Part shown: piece after piece, positions 34,740 through 46,436 of the stretch
Layout: every line of letters begins with the position of its first letter
Numbering within the stretch: the first letter of the stretch is position 1
Assembly (NCBI GenBank): GCA_934047225.1
Contig: OW203986.1
Coordinates: 29,391,221-29,455,220 of the forward strand
DNA from: Ypsolopha sequella
Lineage: Eukaryota; Arthropoda; Insecta; Lepidoptera; Ypsolophidae
DNA length: 64,000 nt
Direction of reading: 5' to 3'
The notes under the pieces: model-generated
Seen by the model: only the letters and a program-made list of their open reading frames with translations
What the model was told of the DNA's origin: nothing
Database searches by the model: none
Made by a program: the position numbers and the translations under genes

Positions 34740-35006
34740 TACAACGTGTAACAGAAAGGTGTAACCATATTTGAAGAGCTTATTCAGTCAATGGTATAGA
34801 ACAACTTTTACTATGGAGCCAATCCTTAAAATCTCAAAAAAAAAATCGGCCCTTACATACATTTCGGCCGAGCGGCAATGCATTTTCCTACGAAGCGAGT
34901 TATTTTTTTCTCCATGTACAGGATTTGGTCCATAGTAAAAGTTGTTCTATACCATTGACTGAATAAGCTCTTCAAATATGGTTACACCTTTCTGTTACAC
35001 GTTGTA
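34740..35006. mobile_element. MITE M, copy 3
   Basis: TACAACGTGTAACAG ... CTGTTACACGTTGTA, 267 bp, TA at 34738-34739 and 35007-35008. The right TA is also the left target TA of element N. Confidence 0.92.
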
Positions 35007-35008
35007 TA

Positions 35009-35683
35009 TGTTATGGACCAAGTGATTAATGCGGGCATTATTCATAATGTGTGAGCATTATGAATATTGTTCAGCTCTATCGGGCTAAGTGATTAATTGC
35101 TATCTAAACTTCATTATTTATCACATTGCACGGTTATTATTATATTGCTACCTGACAATTGGGCAATCTGATAATGAAGCTATATTTAGCGGGAGGGAAA
35201 ACAATTAGATGCTAATAATGCCAAATAATGAGCCTGATTGCTTAAACTTTAGTTTATTTTATGTTTTATAATAATATGTCAAAACTTCTATAATACAAAG
35301 ATATGTTCTGAAATTTTAGTTTTAAATTTTATATGTTTTGTGTTACCTATATTTTTTTTAATATGACTTTCCTTAAGTTTTAAATGCAAAAACTAGTGGA
35401 TTCTTAATGTAGAAGTCCTTGCTAATTAATCCAAATAATGAGTCTGATTATTTAAATTGTTCAACATTTAGTTTATTTTAAGTTAAATGACAATGACAAA
35501 TAAAAAAATAGTAATTTAATATGTTTGTATTACTTTGCCCAAAAGGTGACGGAGAATATGTATAATGCCCGGTCAATTTGATTATTTGAATAATAATTAT
35601 CAAATTGCACTCTCATATTGGTCATTTTTCATAATGACCGGGCATTATGTATAGTGCCCAATTTTATCACTTGGTCCATAACA
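35009..35683. mobile_element. TA-flanked TIR element N, 675 bp
   Basis: TGTTATGGACCAAGTGAT ... ATCACTTGGTCCATAACA between TA dinucleotides. Inside, two related blocks (AATGAGCCTGATTGCTTAAA and AATGAGTCTGATTATTTAAA). Non-coding. Confidence 0.85.
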
Positions 35684-35954
35684 TATATACATCTTGAAAT
35701 GACACTAAATTACTGAAGACAGGTTACGGAGCATAAAATGCAGCATAAATGACACAATGTAGAGGTATATAGTATAGTATGTAATAACAAATCACGTGTG
35801 CCGGTAATAAAGAATGAACCTTGATCTTCGCAATATGAAAGTCACGCGACAAGGTGAACCCCAGTGGCTCAGTGACAAGAAATTGTTGTCAATTTTATCA
35901 TTACACGGGAACGATGAAAACAATCACAATTTGTATATAATGGTATATAAGGCA

Positions 35955-36137
35955 GATTGCTGGATGTGGAAGAGGCGACAGAGATGTGTCAGGATCGTAG
36001 CAATTGGAAACCTGTCACTGTGGTGAGACAAGAATGAGTAGATTAATTAAATAAACCTTTAATTTAGTTCATGTACATTTATTATTTTATTACATATATT
36101 TTTTATTAGATTAAATTTGACGTGTAAAAAGTCTATT
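35955..36137 (+). repeat. LINE 3' end plus 3' UTR tail (family L)
   Basis: GGATGTGGAAGAGGCGACAG...GGATCGTAGCAATTGGAAA is followed by the tail 'attaaataaacctttaatttagttcatgtac...' also found at 27760-27856 and 62500-62800. The end is interrupted by MITE M4. Confidence 0.65.
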
Positions 36138-36138
36138 A

Positions 36139-36395
36139 TACAAGGTGTAACCATATTTAAACAGCTTACTCAGTCAATGGTTTAGAACAACTTTTACTAT
36201 GAAACAAATCCTGTATATCGAAAAAAAAAAATTACTCGCTTCATAGGAAAATGCAATGCCGCTCGGCCAAAATGTATGGAAGGGCCGATTTTTTTTTTTG
36301 AGATTTTAAGGGTTGGCTCCATAGTAAAAGTTGTTCTATACCATTGACTGAATAAGCTCTTCAAATATGGTTACACCTTTCTGTCACACATTGTA
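36139..36395. mobile_element. MITE M, copy 4
   Basis: The left tip is shortened (TACAAGGTGTAACC), the right end CTGTCACACATTGTA. Inserted in the LINE tail ending at 36137. Confidence 0.88.
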
Positions 36396-36425
36396 TATAC
36401 TGTATTGCAAGTGCAAGCATAATAA

Positions 36426-36815
36426 TAGTAGTTTATGCTACAAGGGCGAAAAGGAATAAATTACGAGGACGATTTAAAACACGAGCGTAGCGAGTGTTTT
36501 TAACGTAAACGAGTAATTTATTGTTCTTACGCCCGTGTATCATACTACGTTTTTCAATGCATAGTGTGAGGAAATAAAACAAATATAATCTTGTGAACTT
36601 TAAATTATGATTGGCTCAAAAGGACTATATCCAGAGCCGTTGAAGTGGAAAAAAAAAGTATAACATTTATGGTGCACAGGAAAGGCTGCAGGTTAGCCAA
36701 CCATTGTAAATAAATAAAAAAAAAATAATAAAGCCCTAGGGCAAAATAATTGACTTTCTGTTCGGTTCTGATGCATAAAAAGTGGGCCTTTACGAGCACT
36801 TGCATTGAAAATATT
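36426..36815 (-). mobile_element. Dispersed element O, copy 2 (inverted)
   Basis: The reverse complement of 34266-34625 with small indels. Minus frames 36605-36805 and 36693-37034 arise from it and are not genes. Confidence 0.8.
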
Positions 36816-37190
36816 ATTATGCATGTGTTGTGTTGGTAGCTTGGTAGTATGCTTTATGGTATAATTATTGTAAGATGAGTTCCGTCGGGTAAGTAAAACG
36901 TTGTGCACGTAACTACCTATTGAGTATGTGTAGTTATATGTAAACAATATGACGCAGAGGTAGGTATAGGTATTTATACAAAAATAAACGTTCTTGAAAA
37001 TGTGATTGTTCTGCAAATACTTGTTGTTGGTCATATTTCGGTGCTTGTTTACTTGTTTTTAAATTTGTGTGTATTTTAGTTGTTATGTTTTTCCTTTATC
37101 AATTAATTAAACATTTTTCAAATGCTTCAAAGTTGCGATTTAAAACCAACGAAAATAATCACAATGTTTGATAAATATATTCGTATATAA
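36816..37190. other. AT-rich, no gene recognised
   Basis: The 113-codon minus frame reaching 37034 is Tyr/Asn-rich in this part and lacks domains. Confidence 0.4.
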
Positions 37191-37192
37191 TA

Positions 37193-37423
37193 CACTGGCC
37201 TGCAAAACTAAGTACTACACTTTTTAAATTTGATTTTTTCTAAACTATAGAAGTTAGAGATTTAAAATAAAAAACGTTTTATAGCAAATTTAATCAGCTT
37301 TCTTTGAAACTATAGGGAACTATAAGGACAACTTCACTATGTGATTATTTTAAATCTCTAACTTCTATAGTTTAGAAAAAAATCAAATTTAAAAAGTGTA
37401 GTACTTAGTTTTGCAGGCCAGTG
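37193..37423. mobile_element. Near-perfect palindromic MITE P, 231 bp
   Basis: Arms of about 77 bases starting CACTGGCCTGCAAAACTAAG differ by one T-run length. TA flanks both ends (37191-37192, 37424-37425). Tc1/mariner-type by target. Confidence 0.92.
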
Positions 37424-37425
37424 TA

Positions 37426-38635
37426 GTTTATAAATAATTTTCATTCTTCTATACACATTTTTATATACACATAGTTATGCATAAAATAATGTGAATAAAA
37501 GTCAATATCAAGATTAAAAGGCAAACACTGCATCCAATTGATTTCCAAGACCGGAACACAATTCTTTACGGATTCTTGGAATTTCATGGTTTGAAAAATA
37601 AGCGTGTAAAAGTGGTTTCAGGGACTTTAAAATATTGTCACTTATGGCACTTTTAATACCTAGAGATATTTAAGTTTTATTTAAGAATTTTACAAAAATA
37701 CAGGGTGTATAATGATCTAAACCACATGTTCTACTAAACATAGAGATTATCTTTTATTTTATGAATTTTACAAATATGTAAAAAAGTCGCTTTCCCGTAG
37801 AAAATGATGAGTATTGTGTTAAAATTTATATGGGGAAGTAATTCAGAACTGGTTCTATGGAAGTGGTTTGGTAGGTAAATATACGAATATACTCACGCCT
37901 ACCTCCTACAGGAGTAGGCAAAAACCACAGATATGCATCGGTAATGTTCCCAACACTCCTCACCCTATTCGCTCAGATAAAAGGTGTGCTAATTCGAAAA
38001 AAAATTCGAGATATTTTAGAAAAAAACCTCATGATGATGAATATTTTTACAAAAAAGCTGCAACTTCTTTGCCTTCGTGTGACGTCACTTGAGAAATGCC
38101 TGTTTAGAAATGTGTCCTTTGTTATCAAGATAAATTTACAATAATTTGCTTCCGACTGATTCATAGATGAGTAGATCAGACCACTTTTTTTATAAGCAAT
38201 CACACATCACAATCAGTGTAATGGCTAAAATTCTCAAGTGACGCCATATCGGACAATTCTTAAAAAAATATAAAAATAATGGTTAATTTTTTTATCAAAT
38301 AACATAACATTTTATTAACAAGAAACTTAAATAACATAAATAATACTAAATTATAAACAATACTTAAAATATACACTAACTACAAAGAATATAAAATAAA
38401 AAATAGACTTAATTAAATAAAAAATAATTAAATGGTTAATTTATATATCAAAATAATGAAAAATATGTCCTAAAATGGCGTATATTCTCTGAAAATAATT
38501 CAAAAAATCTCTTATAAATTAAGCTATCGGAATTCTCCAAATTCAACAATTAACTCTTCTATTCAGGGATCCTTTGACATGACCTTTCTTCAACTTGCTT
38601 TTTTTTCTTCTGGAATTTACTGCAGTCATTTCCTA
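37426..38635. other. AT-rich; LINE scrap at 37880-37940
   Basis: ACTCACGCCTACCTCCTACA...GGAGTAGGCA is an antisense LINE end. 38260-38480 is almost pure A/T. No gene. Confidence 0.45.
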
Positions 38636-38966
38636 CACATTGGTTGCTCAGGGGTAGAACGCTGGCCTCTCAATTGAGAAGCAGGTTCGATCCCTGGTCG
38701 GACATGCACAAATGAGTTTTTCGAAAGTATTTGCTCTTACTTGTCACTTGCTGAACTTTGAAGGGAAACATCGTAAATAAAACCTGCATGCCCTAAAAAG
38801 CGTGTATTTGTTCCCCAAGTATGCAGAACACCATCCATCACGTTGGGACGTATAACCGTCGTCGGTGAAACGCGGGTGTACCCAGTATGGACTGTGACTT
38901 GCATTTCACAGTTTACACTCGGAACACCTCTGATACTCACTCGGGGATTCATGTCGTGACGATTTA
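38636..38966 (+). repeat. tRNA-derived SINE F, most complete copy
   Basis: A box TTGCTCAGGGGTAGAAC (38644-38660), anticodon-arm-like CTCTCAATTGAG, B box GGTTCGATCCC (38683-38693). The body contains AAACCTGCATGCCCTAAAAA and ends ...ATTCATGTCGTGACGA. RNA polymerase III transcription is expected from the boxes. Confidence 0.85.
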
Positions 38967-38970
38967 TATA

Positions 38971-39289
38971 TTTTTAGGGTTCCGTACCCAAAGAGTAATC
39001 AACGGGACCCTATTACCAATACTTTATATTCTCTGCTATTACTAAGACCCCGCTGGCCGTCTGTCTGTCCATCTGTCTCCAGGCTATATCTCATGAACCG
39101 TGATAGTTAGACAGTTGGAAATTTTCACAGATGATGTATTTATGTTGCCGCTATAAGAAAAAATACAAAAAAAAAAATATATATATTTAAGGGGGCTCCC
39201 ATACAACAAACGTGATTTTTTTGCCGTTTTTATAGAAAAAGGTACGAAACCCTTCGAGTGCGAGTCCGACTCGCACTTGGCCGGTTTTA
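38971..39289 (+). repeat. Dispersed repeat D, copy 3 (complete)
   Basis: TTTTTAGGGTTCCGTACCC ... GTGCGAGTCCGACTCGCAC hairpin then TTGGCCGGTTTTA. Inserted directly after SINE F. Confidence 0.9.
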
Positions 39290-39370
39290 TTTTTTATTGT
39301 AGTCATTTACTATTTACTGTAGTAAGTCACAATGAGGTTGAGTTTTCAATGACAATGCAAAATAGTATCG

Positions 39371-39474
39371 ACTTGTTTGTCAACACGTTCAATGTCCAAT
39401 GTATCCAGTAAGGTTACTGTTTACTTGTTTGTCAACACGTTCAATGTCCAATGTATCCAGTAAGGTTACTGTTT
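39371..39474. repeat. Perfect 52-bp tandem duplication
   Basis: Two exact units starting ACTTGTTTGTCAACACGTTC (39371 and 39423). No mismatch, so recent. Confidence 0.95.
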
Positions 39475-42085
39475 ACAAACAAAACCCTATTGTGACATCT
39501 TCAATGAATTTATTTTACGAAAACAAGTCTATTGTGCTATCTTGAATGAAATTCTACAAGAGTTAATCACCCTTTTTGAAGTAAAAAACATCTTTAGGGG
39601 CGATTTTTGGTAATGGAAAATCTTATCGAAAATATGATGAAACGCTTCGAGTTGGCTCGTCTTGGTGGGGGGCACTAGTGCCCCAAGATGTGTTTGCGTC
39701 ACCGACATGCTAATGTTAACTTTTGTCGGCCGTCCCCATGACTGCCTATGTATTTTTTTTTATATGGGAAAGCATGTGTGTTAGTTCGTGAGTTGTGCTG
39801 AGACCTCTAAGGTGGCTCCGTCGGAATAATTAGCAATTCGATTCGTGGTTGTTGAAATTTCGAACAAAACTATATTAAAATAAAGTCCTTATCAGCTCGC
39901 ACTGCAACATGGCTGACAAGTGCGAAAATAATGTGTTTTTAATTTATTTTATCTAAAATAAAATTAATTTCACATAACTGATAAAACCAAATCATTTTAT
40001 ATTATTTTGTCTAGAAATGTATAAATTTTCATACTGTTTCGATAAAAACTGCAGCAGTTATGTTGTTACAAGTGAACAAAAAATCGAGAAATAAGGGTAA
40101 ACTTGGAATTTTCTTGCTTCACTTCTGTATATTATAATGAAATTCAGGAAAAAACACATCACTATTTGTTTCATGCAGATTATTATGTATTTTTCTTATG
40201 TTGAAAAATACTATAGTTACCGTATAAAATGGTTACAAAGTTACTTAGTTTAAGGTCGTTGGCGTTGGTAGAAGCCTTAAAGTTTAGTTGGTAGTGCAAT
40301 CGCCCGTTGAGCGAGCTCACATACTGATTTACTTTTCTTCTGCCTTTCTGCAATGATATTATGTCAATTTCATAAGTTGTTTACCATCGAAAAGTTGTCT
40401 TACTTTCATTAAACAAGTAAATCAGTAAAAGTAGTACATTAACGCCTACTTACGGTTATTAGGCAACCTCAGAAGTTATTGCTTAATTACTGAAGCCAGT
40501 GGTCTTCGTGTAACCTTGCCCTGAGCCCTGGGCGACAAGTGTTCGGTTACAACTTACAAGGAACTACTATCAACACATGTTACGTACAAAAATCTATAAG
40601 TAAAAGGCCCGCAAACACTCTAAAAAGGGTTCGAAAATAGGGCAAGGTGAATTTGGCTATTAGGTTGGGAGAACTAGTTCGGTTGTTTTTAAATCTTCAC
40701 GTGCGTTTTTTCTGCTTTTTGAAATAAACAGATTATTGTAATCTCAATCATAAATTTTCGTTCCTTTAATTGAACCCATTTTAAATATTTTAGTATTTAC
40801 AGGAAGTGACGTGATCAGATCAGATATTCGAATCCTTGTTAGAATTAATAATTAAGAAAAGAACATTCATTTATTTATTTATTTTATTGTTATTACAAAA
40901 AACCACAGCCTTAAACATTTATGATCGTAGCTAATAATATCAAAACTTATGACAATTACGGTTTTACATTTTCTACAATAATACATTTAAAACTAACTTC
41001 ATAGACCAAGAGGAAAAAATACATACATTTATATACAGAAAAATAGGAATATTGAAAAGTTAGCGGCGTAGGATGTCAGAGTAAAAGTAAGTGTGTGTGT
41101 GTATGGTAGGGTAGGGAACTAGGATAGAGGAATGTTGATAATTATTTGTTACGAATATAGTGTGCAGTCACATTCTTATTATATATCTATTTATTAAGTA
41201 TCTTGCTTATTACTTCCCTCTTAAAACTAGCTTCTGTTGGAAACGTTCCTATGGAAACGTGTAGTGATGACGTCACTAAAGGTCAAATGAAACACATTGC
41301 TTTTTAAATTAAATAAATGATGTAAATTCGGTATTGATGTTACAAAATAAATAAAATTGGCAATATTCTGATGATGGTCCAATTAATTAATCGTAATACA
41401 ATACTGGCTGGCTCGTTCGCCTTTTTACTTTGCCAACATTGCACACACCTTGTTGTAAATGTTTACAAATCGAAATCTACTCGTTTGAAATGTCAAGTTT
41501 TGGATATCGATGTGAGGAGTTGTGATAAAAGTAACAGGTTGCGAGAGTGCAGACATGTGGTGCTGATGACCCAACTTGGTTGATCGATGGTCATGTAATA
41601 GGTGCGTTCACGGTCGCACCTTGTTCACAACTGGCTGTGGTACAAGGCAAAAGCTTTGGCGAATGAATGACGAATATATGATATTTAAATGTGCTTATTT
41701 TATTGGTCACTAATTTACGTATCCCTTTCTAAGGTTAAATTCTTTATTCTTTATTGTACAGATACATAATACATATAATTATTAACAATAAAATACATGT
41801 ACATAGGCGAGTTTATCTCTGAAAAGAGATTTCTTCCAGCAAACCTTAGTGAGAGAGGACACTATAATAATAAAAATAAGTAATCATACATACGTGTACA
41901 ACAAATAAAGACATGTTAACATACAAATAAAATAATAATGTATAAATATATACTTACTCGCTGGAATAAACACTGGGAGTACTTAGTGGCTCACAGACTT
42001 TAGTGAAAGTGACGTAGATACAATAAGTTCCGCGTGTTTATCGTTGTTTGGTGACACTCCGGTAAGTAATTGGAAAATACAAAAA
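39475..42085. other. Long stretch with little recognised
   Basis: GGGGCACTAGTGCCCC, a perfect 16-bp palindrome, lies at 39669-39684 in a GC-richer 39640-39840 block. 40860-41060 resembles an antisense LINE end. 41737-41849 is LINE tail Q (listed separately). No gene; frame 41371-41583 has no domain. Confidence 0.4.
41737..41849 (-). repeat. LINE 3' tail Q, antisense
   Basis: The reverse complement of GGTTTGCTGGAAGAAATCTC...GATAAACTCGCC and a tail, as at 24917-25068. Confidence 0.65.
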
Positions 42086-42255
42086 ATAAACAATAGTGGC
42101 GGATCCAGAATTTATTTTAGGGAAGGGCTAAGGGTTGGTGGTAAAATAAACTAAATACCAGGTTCTAAACAAATATGTTTAATGCTCTAAGGATGAGCAG
42201 AAAACTAGATTAAAAAAACGATGTTTACTCGTAAAAACGATTAAGTTTTGATTTA
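42086..42255. repeat. hAT end fragment
   Basis: AGTGGCGGATCCAGAATTTA...AGGGAAGGG resembles the left end of the hAT MITE at 9364. No partner end before repeat D4. Confidence 0.45.
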
Positions 42256-42261
42256 TTTAAC

Positions 42262-42552
42262 AAAAACCGGCCAAGTTCAAGCCGGACTCGCACATGAAGG
42301 GTTTCGTACCATTATCTTTAAAAACGGCAAAAAAAAAACATGTCTGTTGTGTGGGAATCCCCTTAAATATTTATTTTATTATGTTTTTTAGTATTTGTTG
42401 GTATAGCGGCAATAGAAATATATCGTCTGTGAATATTTCAACTGTCTTACTATCACGGTTCATGAGATATAGCCTGGTGACAGACGGACAGACAGACGGA
42501 AAGTGTAGTCTTAGTAATAGGGTCCCGTTGGTTACGTACGGAACCCTAAAAA
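42262..42552 (-). repeat. Dispersed repeat D, copy 4 (inverted)
   Basis: The reverse complement of D: AAAACCGGCCAAG ... GGAACCCTAAAAAG. The 109-codon frame at 42294-42623 runs through it and is not a gene. Confidence 0.88.
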
Positions 42553-42789
42553 GGGCATCACTAGGTTTGGAGGAGGCTTCAGGCTTCAGCTTCAGCCCGA
42601 AAAATATAAAAATACGTCATTAAAAAACGTGTCATCATTATCCAGCTACTAAAAAGTGTCGGATACTTGGATAAAACGGATATTCAGATAGCAAGCCTCA
42701 ATGGCAGGGCAAACTTAGTAAATAGGAGCAATAGAAAAAAATGGCGTGTAGTTTTTTATGAAAATGTCCCCAAGCCAGTTGAGTTTTGG

Positions 42790-43375
42790 AATCTTAATGC
42801 ACTGTGATTATTCTAAAACTGTTATTTTTAATGCTTTAGTCTATTTTAGTGTTAAGATTGAGATGACTTATAATGCTTAAGTTAAGATGATTTACTGTGA
42901 TTATTCTAAAACTGTGATTTTTTAATGCTTAAGTCTAAAATGACTTACTGTGACTTAAAGTGCTTATAAAACTGTGATACTGTTAATGCTTAAGTCTACT
43001 ATAGTCCAAAATTTAGATAGTTACTATGATTTTTAAAGTAATTTGCTGAGATTATTCTAAAAGCGTGATTTTTAATGCTTGAGTATTATATTTTAATCTA
43101 AAGATTGGGATAACTTACTGTATTTTATATTATAATACTTAAGGCGATTTACAGTGATTATTCTACTAATGTGATTTTTTTAAATGCTTGTGTCTATAGC
43201 CTATTTTAGTCTAAGATTTACTGTGGCTTTTAATGCTTAAGTTACGGTTTTACAGATATACTGTTGTTATTCTGAAACTGGATTTTTAATGCAAGTCGAT
43301 TTTAGTCCAAGATAGAATTGATTTACTGTGATTATTCTGATACTGTGACTTTTTATGATGCGCAAGACTTGTATA
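42790..43375. repeat. Degenerate minisatellite, unit about 80-100 bp
   Basis: TTACTGTGATTATTCTAAAA, CTGTGATTTTTAATGCTTAA and GTCTATTTTAGTCTAAGATT recur in order about six times with substitutions and indels. No other copies in the window. Confidence 0.75.
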
Positions 43376-44250
43376 ATACTGTTTTTTTATTTCATTTAAT
43401 CTGCCTCCGAGCTTAGAAGTCATTTCATACAAATACATGTATACAACATACAAAAACCACTAGTCGGCTGCACTGCCTTTTACCTTTACTGCACTTTTTT
43501 CAATGTTCCTTGATAACGTTCGTGATACAGTAAAGAATCTTTATTTACATATTCATTGTTTTTTATTTCGTGAAATATTAAATATTTATGGTTTCTAATC
43601 CAAGCTTTCGTTGCTGATTGTACCAAACAATCTCATGGACCCGTTGGGAAAAAAAATATTTTTATTTTAAAATGTCATGGACCCGTTGAAAATCAAAGTA
43701 TGAACAAAATTTTTTCGAGAACAATAGAGCCGTGGACCTCTGGGAACGACCCATTTAACGGAACGCTCTGTTAGCCACTTGGGCCACACGCGTCAGTTCT
43801 GCAATCGAAAGTCCAGTGAGTCTGTCTTGCAGGTGCTAAGTTCACATCGGTGATACGAGTAGAAGGGCCCTCAATTGGTACGAGTTATATAACTTTAACG
43901 AGATAAATACGTAGGTTTTACTTTCGACTGTTGTTAGATTGCATTACGATATTAAATGACAGATATTTTATAATATTATTAAAACTCGCGTGAGCTGACA
44001 TACTCAATTATTATTACATACGGCTTGAACACTCACGTGTGATTGTTGTTGACTATGTGCCAACCGTTTCACCGATACGATTTCGGCATTATCAAGGCGA
44101 GTGTCGTTCTTAGAACAACGACGCGGCGTTCACCGTCGTTGTCAAACGGCCACTGGCAGCCGCCGATATTTTTGTAAAAAAATTTACACTAATTATATAA
44201 TTCAATAAATATTATTTTAATGCCTACTAAAGATTTTTATTCTTGTGAAT
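43376..44250. other. Unassigned, with a SINE-like head and a hammerhead-like element end
   Basis: 43730-43795 (minus) reads GTGTGGCCCAAGTGGCTAAC...CAGAGG, like a degraded tRNA-derived head. TCATGGACCCGTTG occurs twice (43633, 43675). 43985-44170 is a structured repeat with a ribozyme-like core (listed separately). Confidence 0.4.
44060..44098 (-). ncRNA. Hammerhead-ribozyme-like core (degraded)
   Basis: The minus strand reads CTTGATAAT, then CCGA-AATCGTA-TCGG (a 4-5 bp hairpin), then TGAAAC. This follows the hammerhead order CUGAUGA, stem II, GAAA, but the first box is mutated. Such motifs are known in Penelope-like retroelements. Activity is unlikely. Inference by eye. Confidence 0.35.
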
Positions 44251-44256
44251 AGATTA

Positions 44257-44522
44257 TACAAGGTGACTTTTTGATCATCGTCCAAATTCATACTGGTGGC
44301 TTGGTAAGTGATCAGTATCATGCATCAATAACAATTTTGGTGAAATTCGTAAAATGAAATTTCGACTCTCCATAGTGATTCACTCGGGACTGGAAGTGAA
44401 TTTCTATGGGAAGCCGAAATTTCATTACACGAATTTCACAAAAATTGTTACTGATCCAAGATACTGATCACTTATCAAGCCTCCAGTATGAATTTGGACG
44501 ATGATCAAAAAGTCACCTTGTA
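44257..44522. mobile_element. Palindromic MITE A, copy 2 (best copy)
   Basis: TACAAGGTGACTTTTTGATC ... GATCAAAAAGTCACCTTGTA, 266 bp, TA on both sides. Confidence 0.92.
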
Positions 44523-44542
44523 TATTAATAAAATAATAAATA

Positions 44543-44809
44543 TACAACGTGTAGCAGAGAGGTGTAACCATATTTGAAGAGCTTATTCAGTCAATGGTAT
44601 AGAACAACTTTTACTATGGAACAAAACCCGTATCTCGAAAAATTTTTTTTACTGTTTCATAGAAAAATGCAATGCCGCTCGGCCGATATGTATGGAAGGG
44701 CAGATTTTTTTTTTGAGATTTTAGGGTTGGCTCCATAGTAAAAGTTGTTCTATACCATTGACTGAATAAGCTCTTCAAATATGGTTACACCTTTCTGTTA
44801 CACGTTGTA
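44543..44809. mobile_element. MITE M, copy 5
   Basis: TACAACGTGTAGCAG ... CTGTTACACGTTGTA, 267 bp, TA flanks. Only 20 bases from MITE A2. Confidence 0.92.
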
Positions 44810-44821
44810 TAATAAAGAGGA

Positions 44822-44962
44822 AACATTATTTGTTTGTTACTACTCAAGCTAAGTAAAGGGCGAAGAAGGACATGAGACTTTTTATCCAGGAAAAATACTC
44901 CCAAGGGATCTGGAAACTTTTGTACCACGCGGGCGGAGCCGCGGGCAAAAGCTAGTTAGCTT
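44822..44962 (-). repeat. Dispersed repeat T fragment
   Basis: CGCGGGCGGAGCCGCGGGCA then AAAGCTAGTTAG is the reverse complement of the T start at 7205 and 51965. Confidence 0.6.
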
Positions 44963-45177
44963 AATATTCTACTTCAAGTAATTTGTAAACAAGTAAACAA
45001 TATGTTTGTTCAAGTAATGCACACCTGCAAAAGAATGCTGTTCAAAGTACAAGTTATTCATAAATTGTATCGAACTATGTTTTAAATATTTCACTGTTAT
45101 TGATACATATTTTTTTATAAAGCACCTAATTTGATAATTCTAACTGAAAGTAATTTTTTTTATAGAATATACATCTA

Positions 45178-45797
45178 TACAGTGTGTCCCTCGTAAAAGT
45201 GCACATCCGAAAGTGGGTGAAACTAGATCTAAATATATCGACAAAAACATTTTTTTTTTTTTTTAACTTTTTTTTTTATCTTGAAAAAATTATCCACCTG
45301 GGTATCTTTGTATGGGACGCGAGCCTTTGGTTAACCGCTCGTAGAAAATATTGTATTTATGATAGAATGTTGTATTTTTTTTTTGTTAGAAAGATAATGG
45401 AATAAGCAATGATAAATAGGAATAAAAGTATAGTGAAACGGGGACATTATTTAAAAAAAATTGACTATTATTGAAAAAAAAGACGGAAAAATTAAAGAAA
45501 TAATCTTTTAGGATATTATTTTTATGGTAATGGTAGTTGATTATGTTTTGTTTTTGATTTGGTATGGGATGTCTATTTTTTAAGGATTATAACAGTTTTA
45601 TTTTATTGCATTACTCGCAGTAGATCAAAAGTTATGACATATTTTATACAGTCTCCACGGTAGGCAAAAAAAAATTTAAAACGTAAATTTACAAAACAAA
45701 GATTTTCTAAAAAAAAAAAAAAACATTTTTTTGTCGATAAAATAAGGTCTAGTTTCACCCCTTTTCAGATGTGCACTTGTAGGAGAGACACACTGTA
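45178..45797 (+). mobile_element. TA-flanked TIR element U, copy 1 (620 bp)
   Basis: TACAGTGTGTCCCTCGT ... GAGACACACTGTA with TA at 45176-45177 and 45798-45799. Full of A/T runs. The frame 45184-45405 is inside. No transposase. Confidence 0.88.
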
Positions 45798-45799
45798 TA

Positions 45800-46436
45800 C
45801 ATTTTATTATAGAGTATGTAACATGCATGCATTCAAATAGAAGTGGCGTAAAATTTAGATAAAAAAAATATCACCTTTTATGTACGACAATAGTGAATGG
45901 ATTTAAATACTACACAACTCTTGCAGAAGGGTTGGTCGCTATAGCAACTTGTGCGCATATTTCTTTACGCCTTCAAAGCATTGACCGCACCACAATATGG
46001 CTCATTTATTTAGCTTTTTTTTCGCGTTTATTTCGCAGTCCCACGGTCGAGTGGGCGCCGTAAAAAACTTGAATATTAAACTCGAGTTAAAGCTTATAGC
46101 ATCGGTTTTATAAACCCAGGTTTACGATCGATTCATGGTCTTGAGATGGCTTCGGGGACGGCATGCGTAAGTTGGATTTTAAATTACTTTATACAGTGAA
46201 CGAAAAAAAAACATTGAAGTCTGATTAGAGTTGAAAAATGAATTTTGTATGGCGAGGGCTCCAATAGCATTCACTATGTCTTTGAGTTGGCCAATCACGG
46301 CTTTAGTGTCGCATGACAACATTACGAACCAATCATGAACTTTTTGCACTTTTCAGTCTCCGGTGCCAATTTTCCAACGACACTTTGTTAGAAATGCATT
46401 TTCTATGTTTTTTACATTCGCCGCTCTACAGTGTGT
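45800..46436. other. Unassigned segment between inverted U copies
   Basis: A GC-richer block at 45950-46190 and 46250-46400 without an open frame. No repeat partner in the window. Confidence 0.4.

Noticed and set aside
36693..37034. 113-codon minus-strand frame
   Set aside because: Its C-terminal half is dispersed element O; the rest is AT-driven.
38636..38700. tRNA gene
   Set aside because: A and B boxes are present but the sequence continues into a SINE body that has dispersed copies; not a functional tRNA.
42294..42623. 109-codon plus-strand frame
   Set aside because: Runs antisense through dispersed repeat D.
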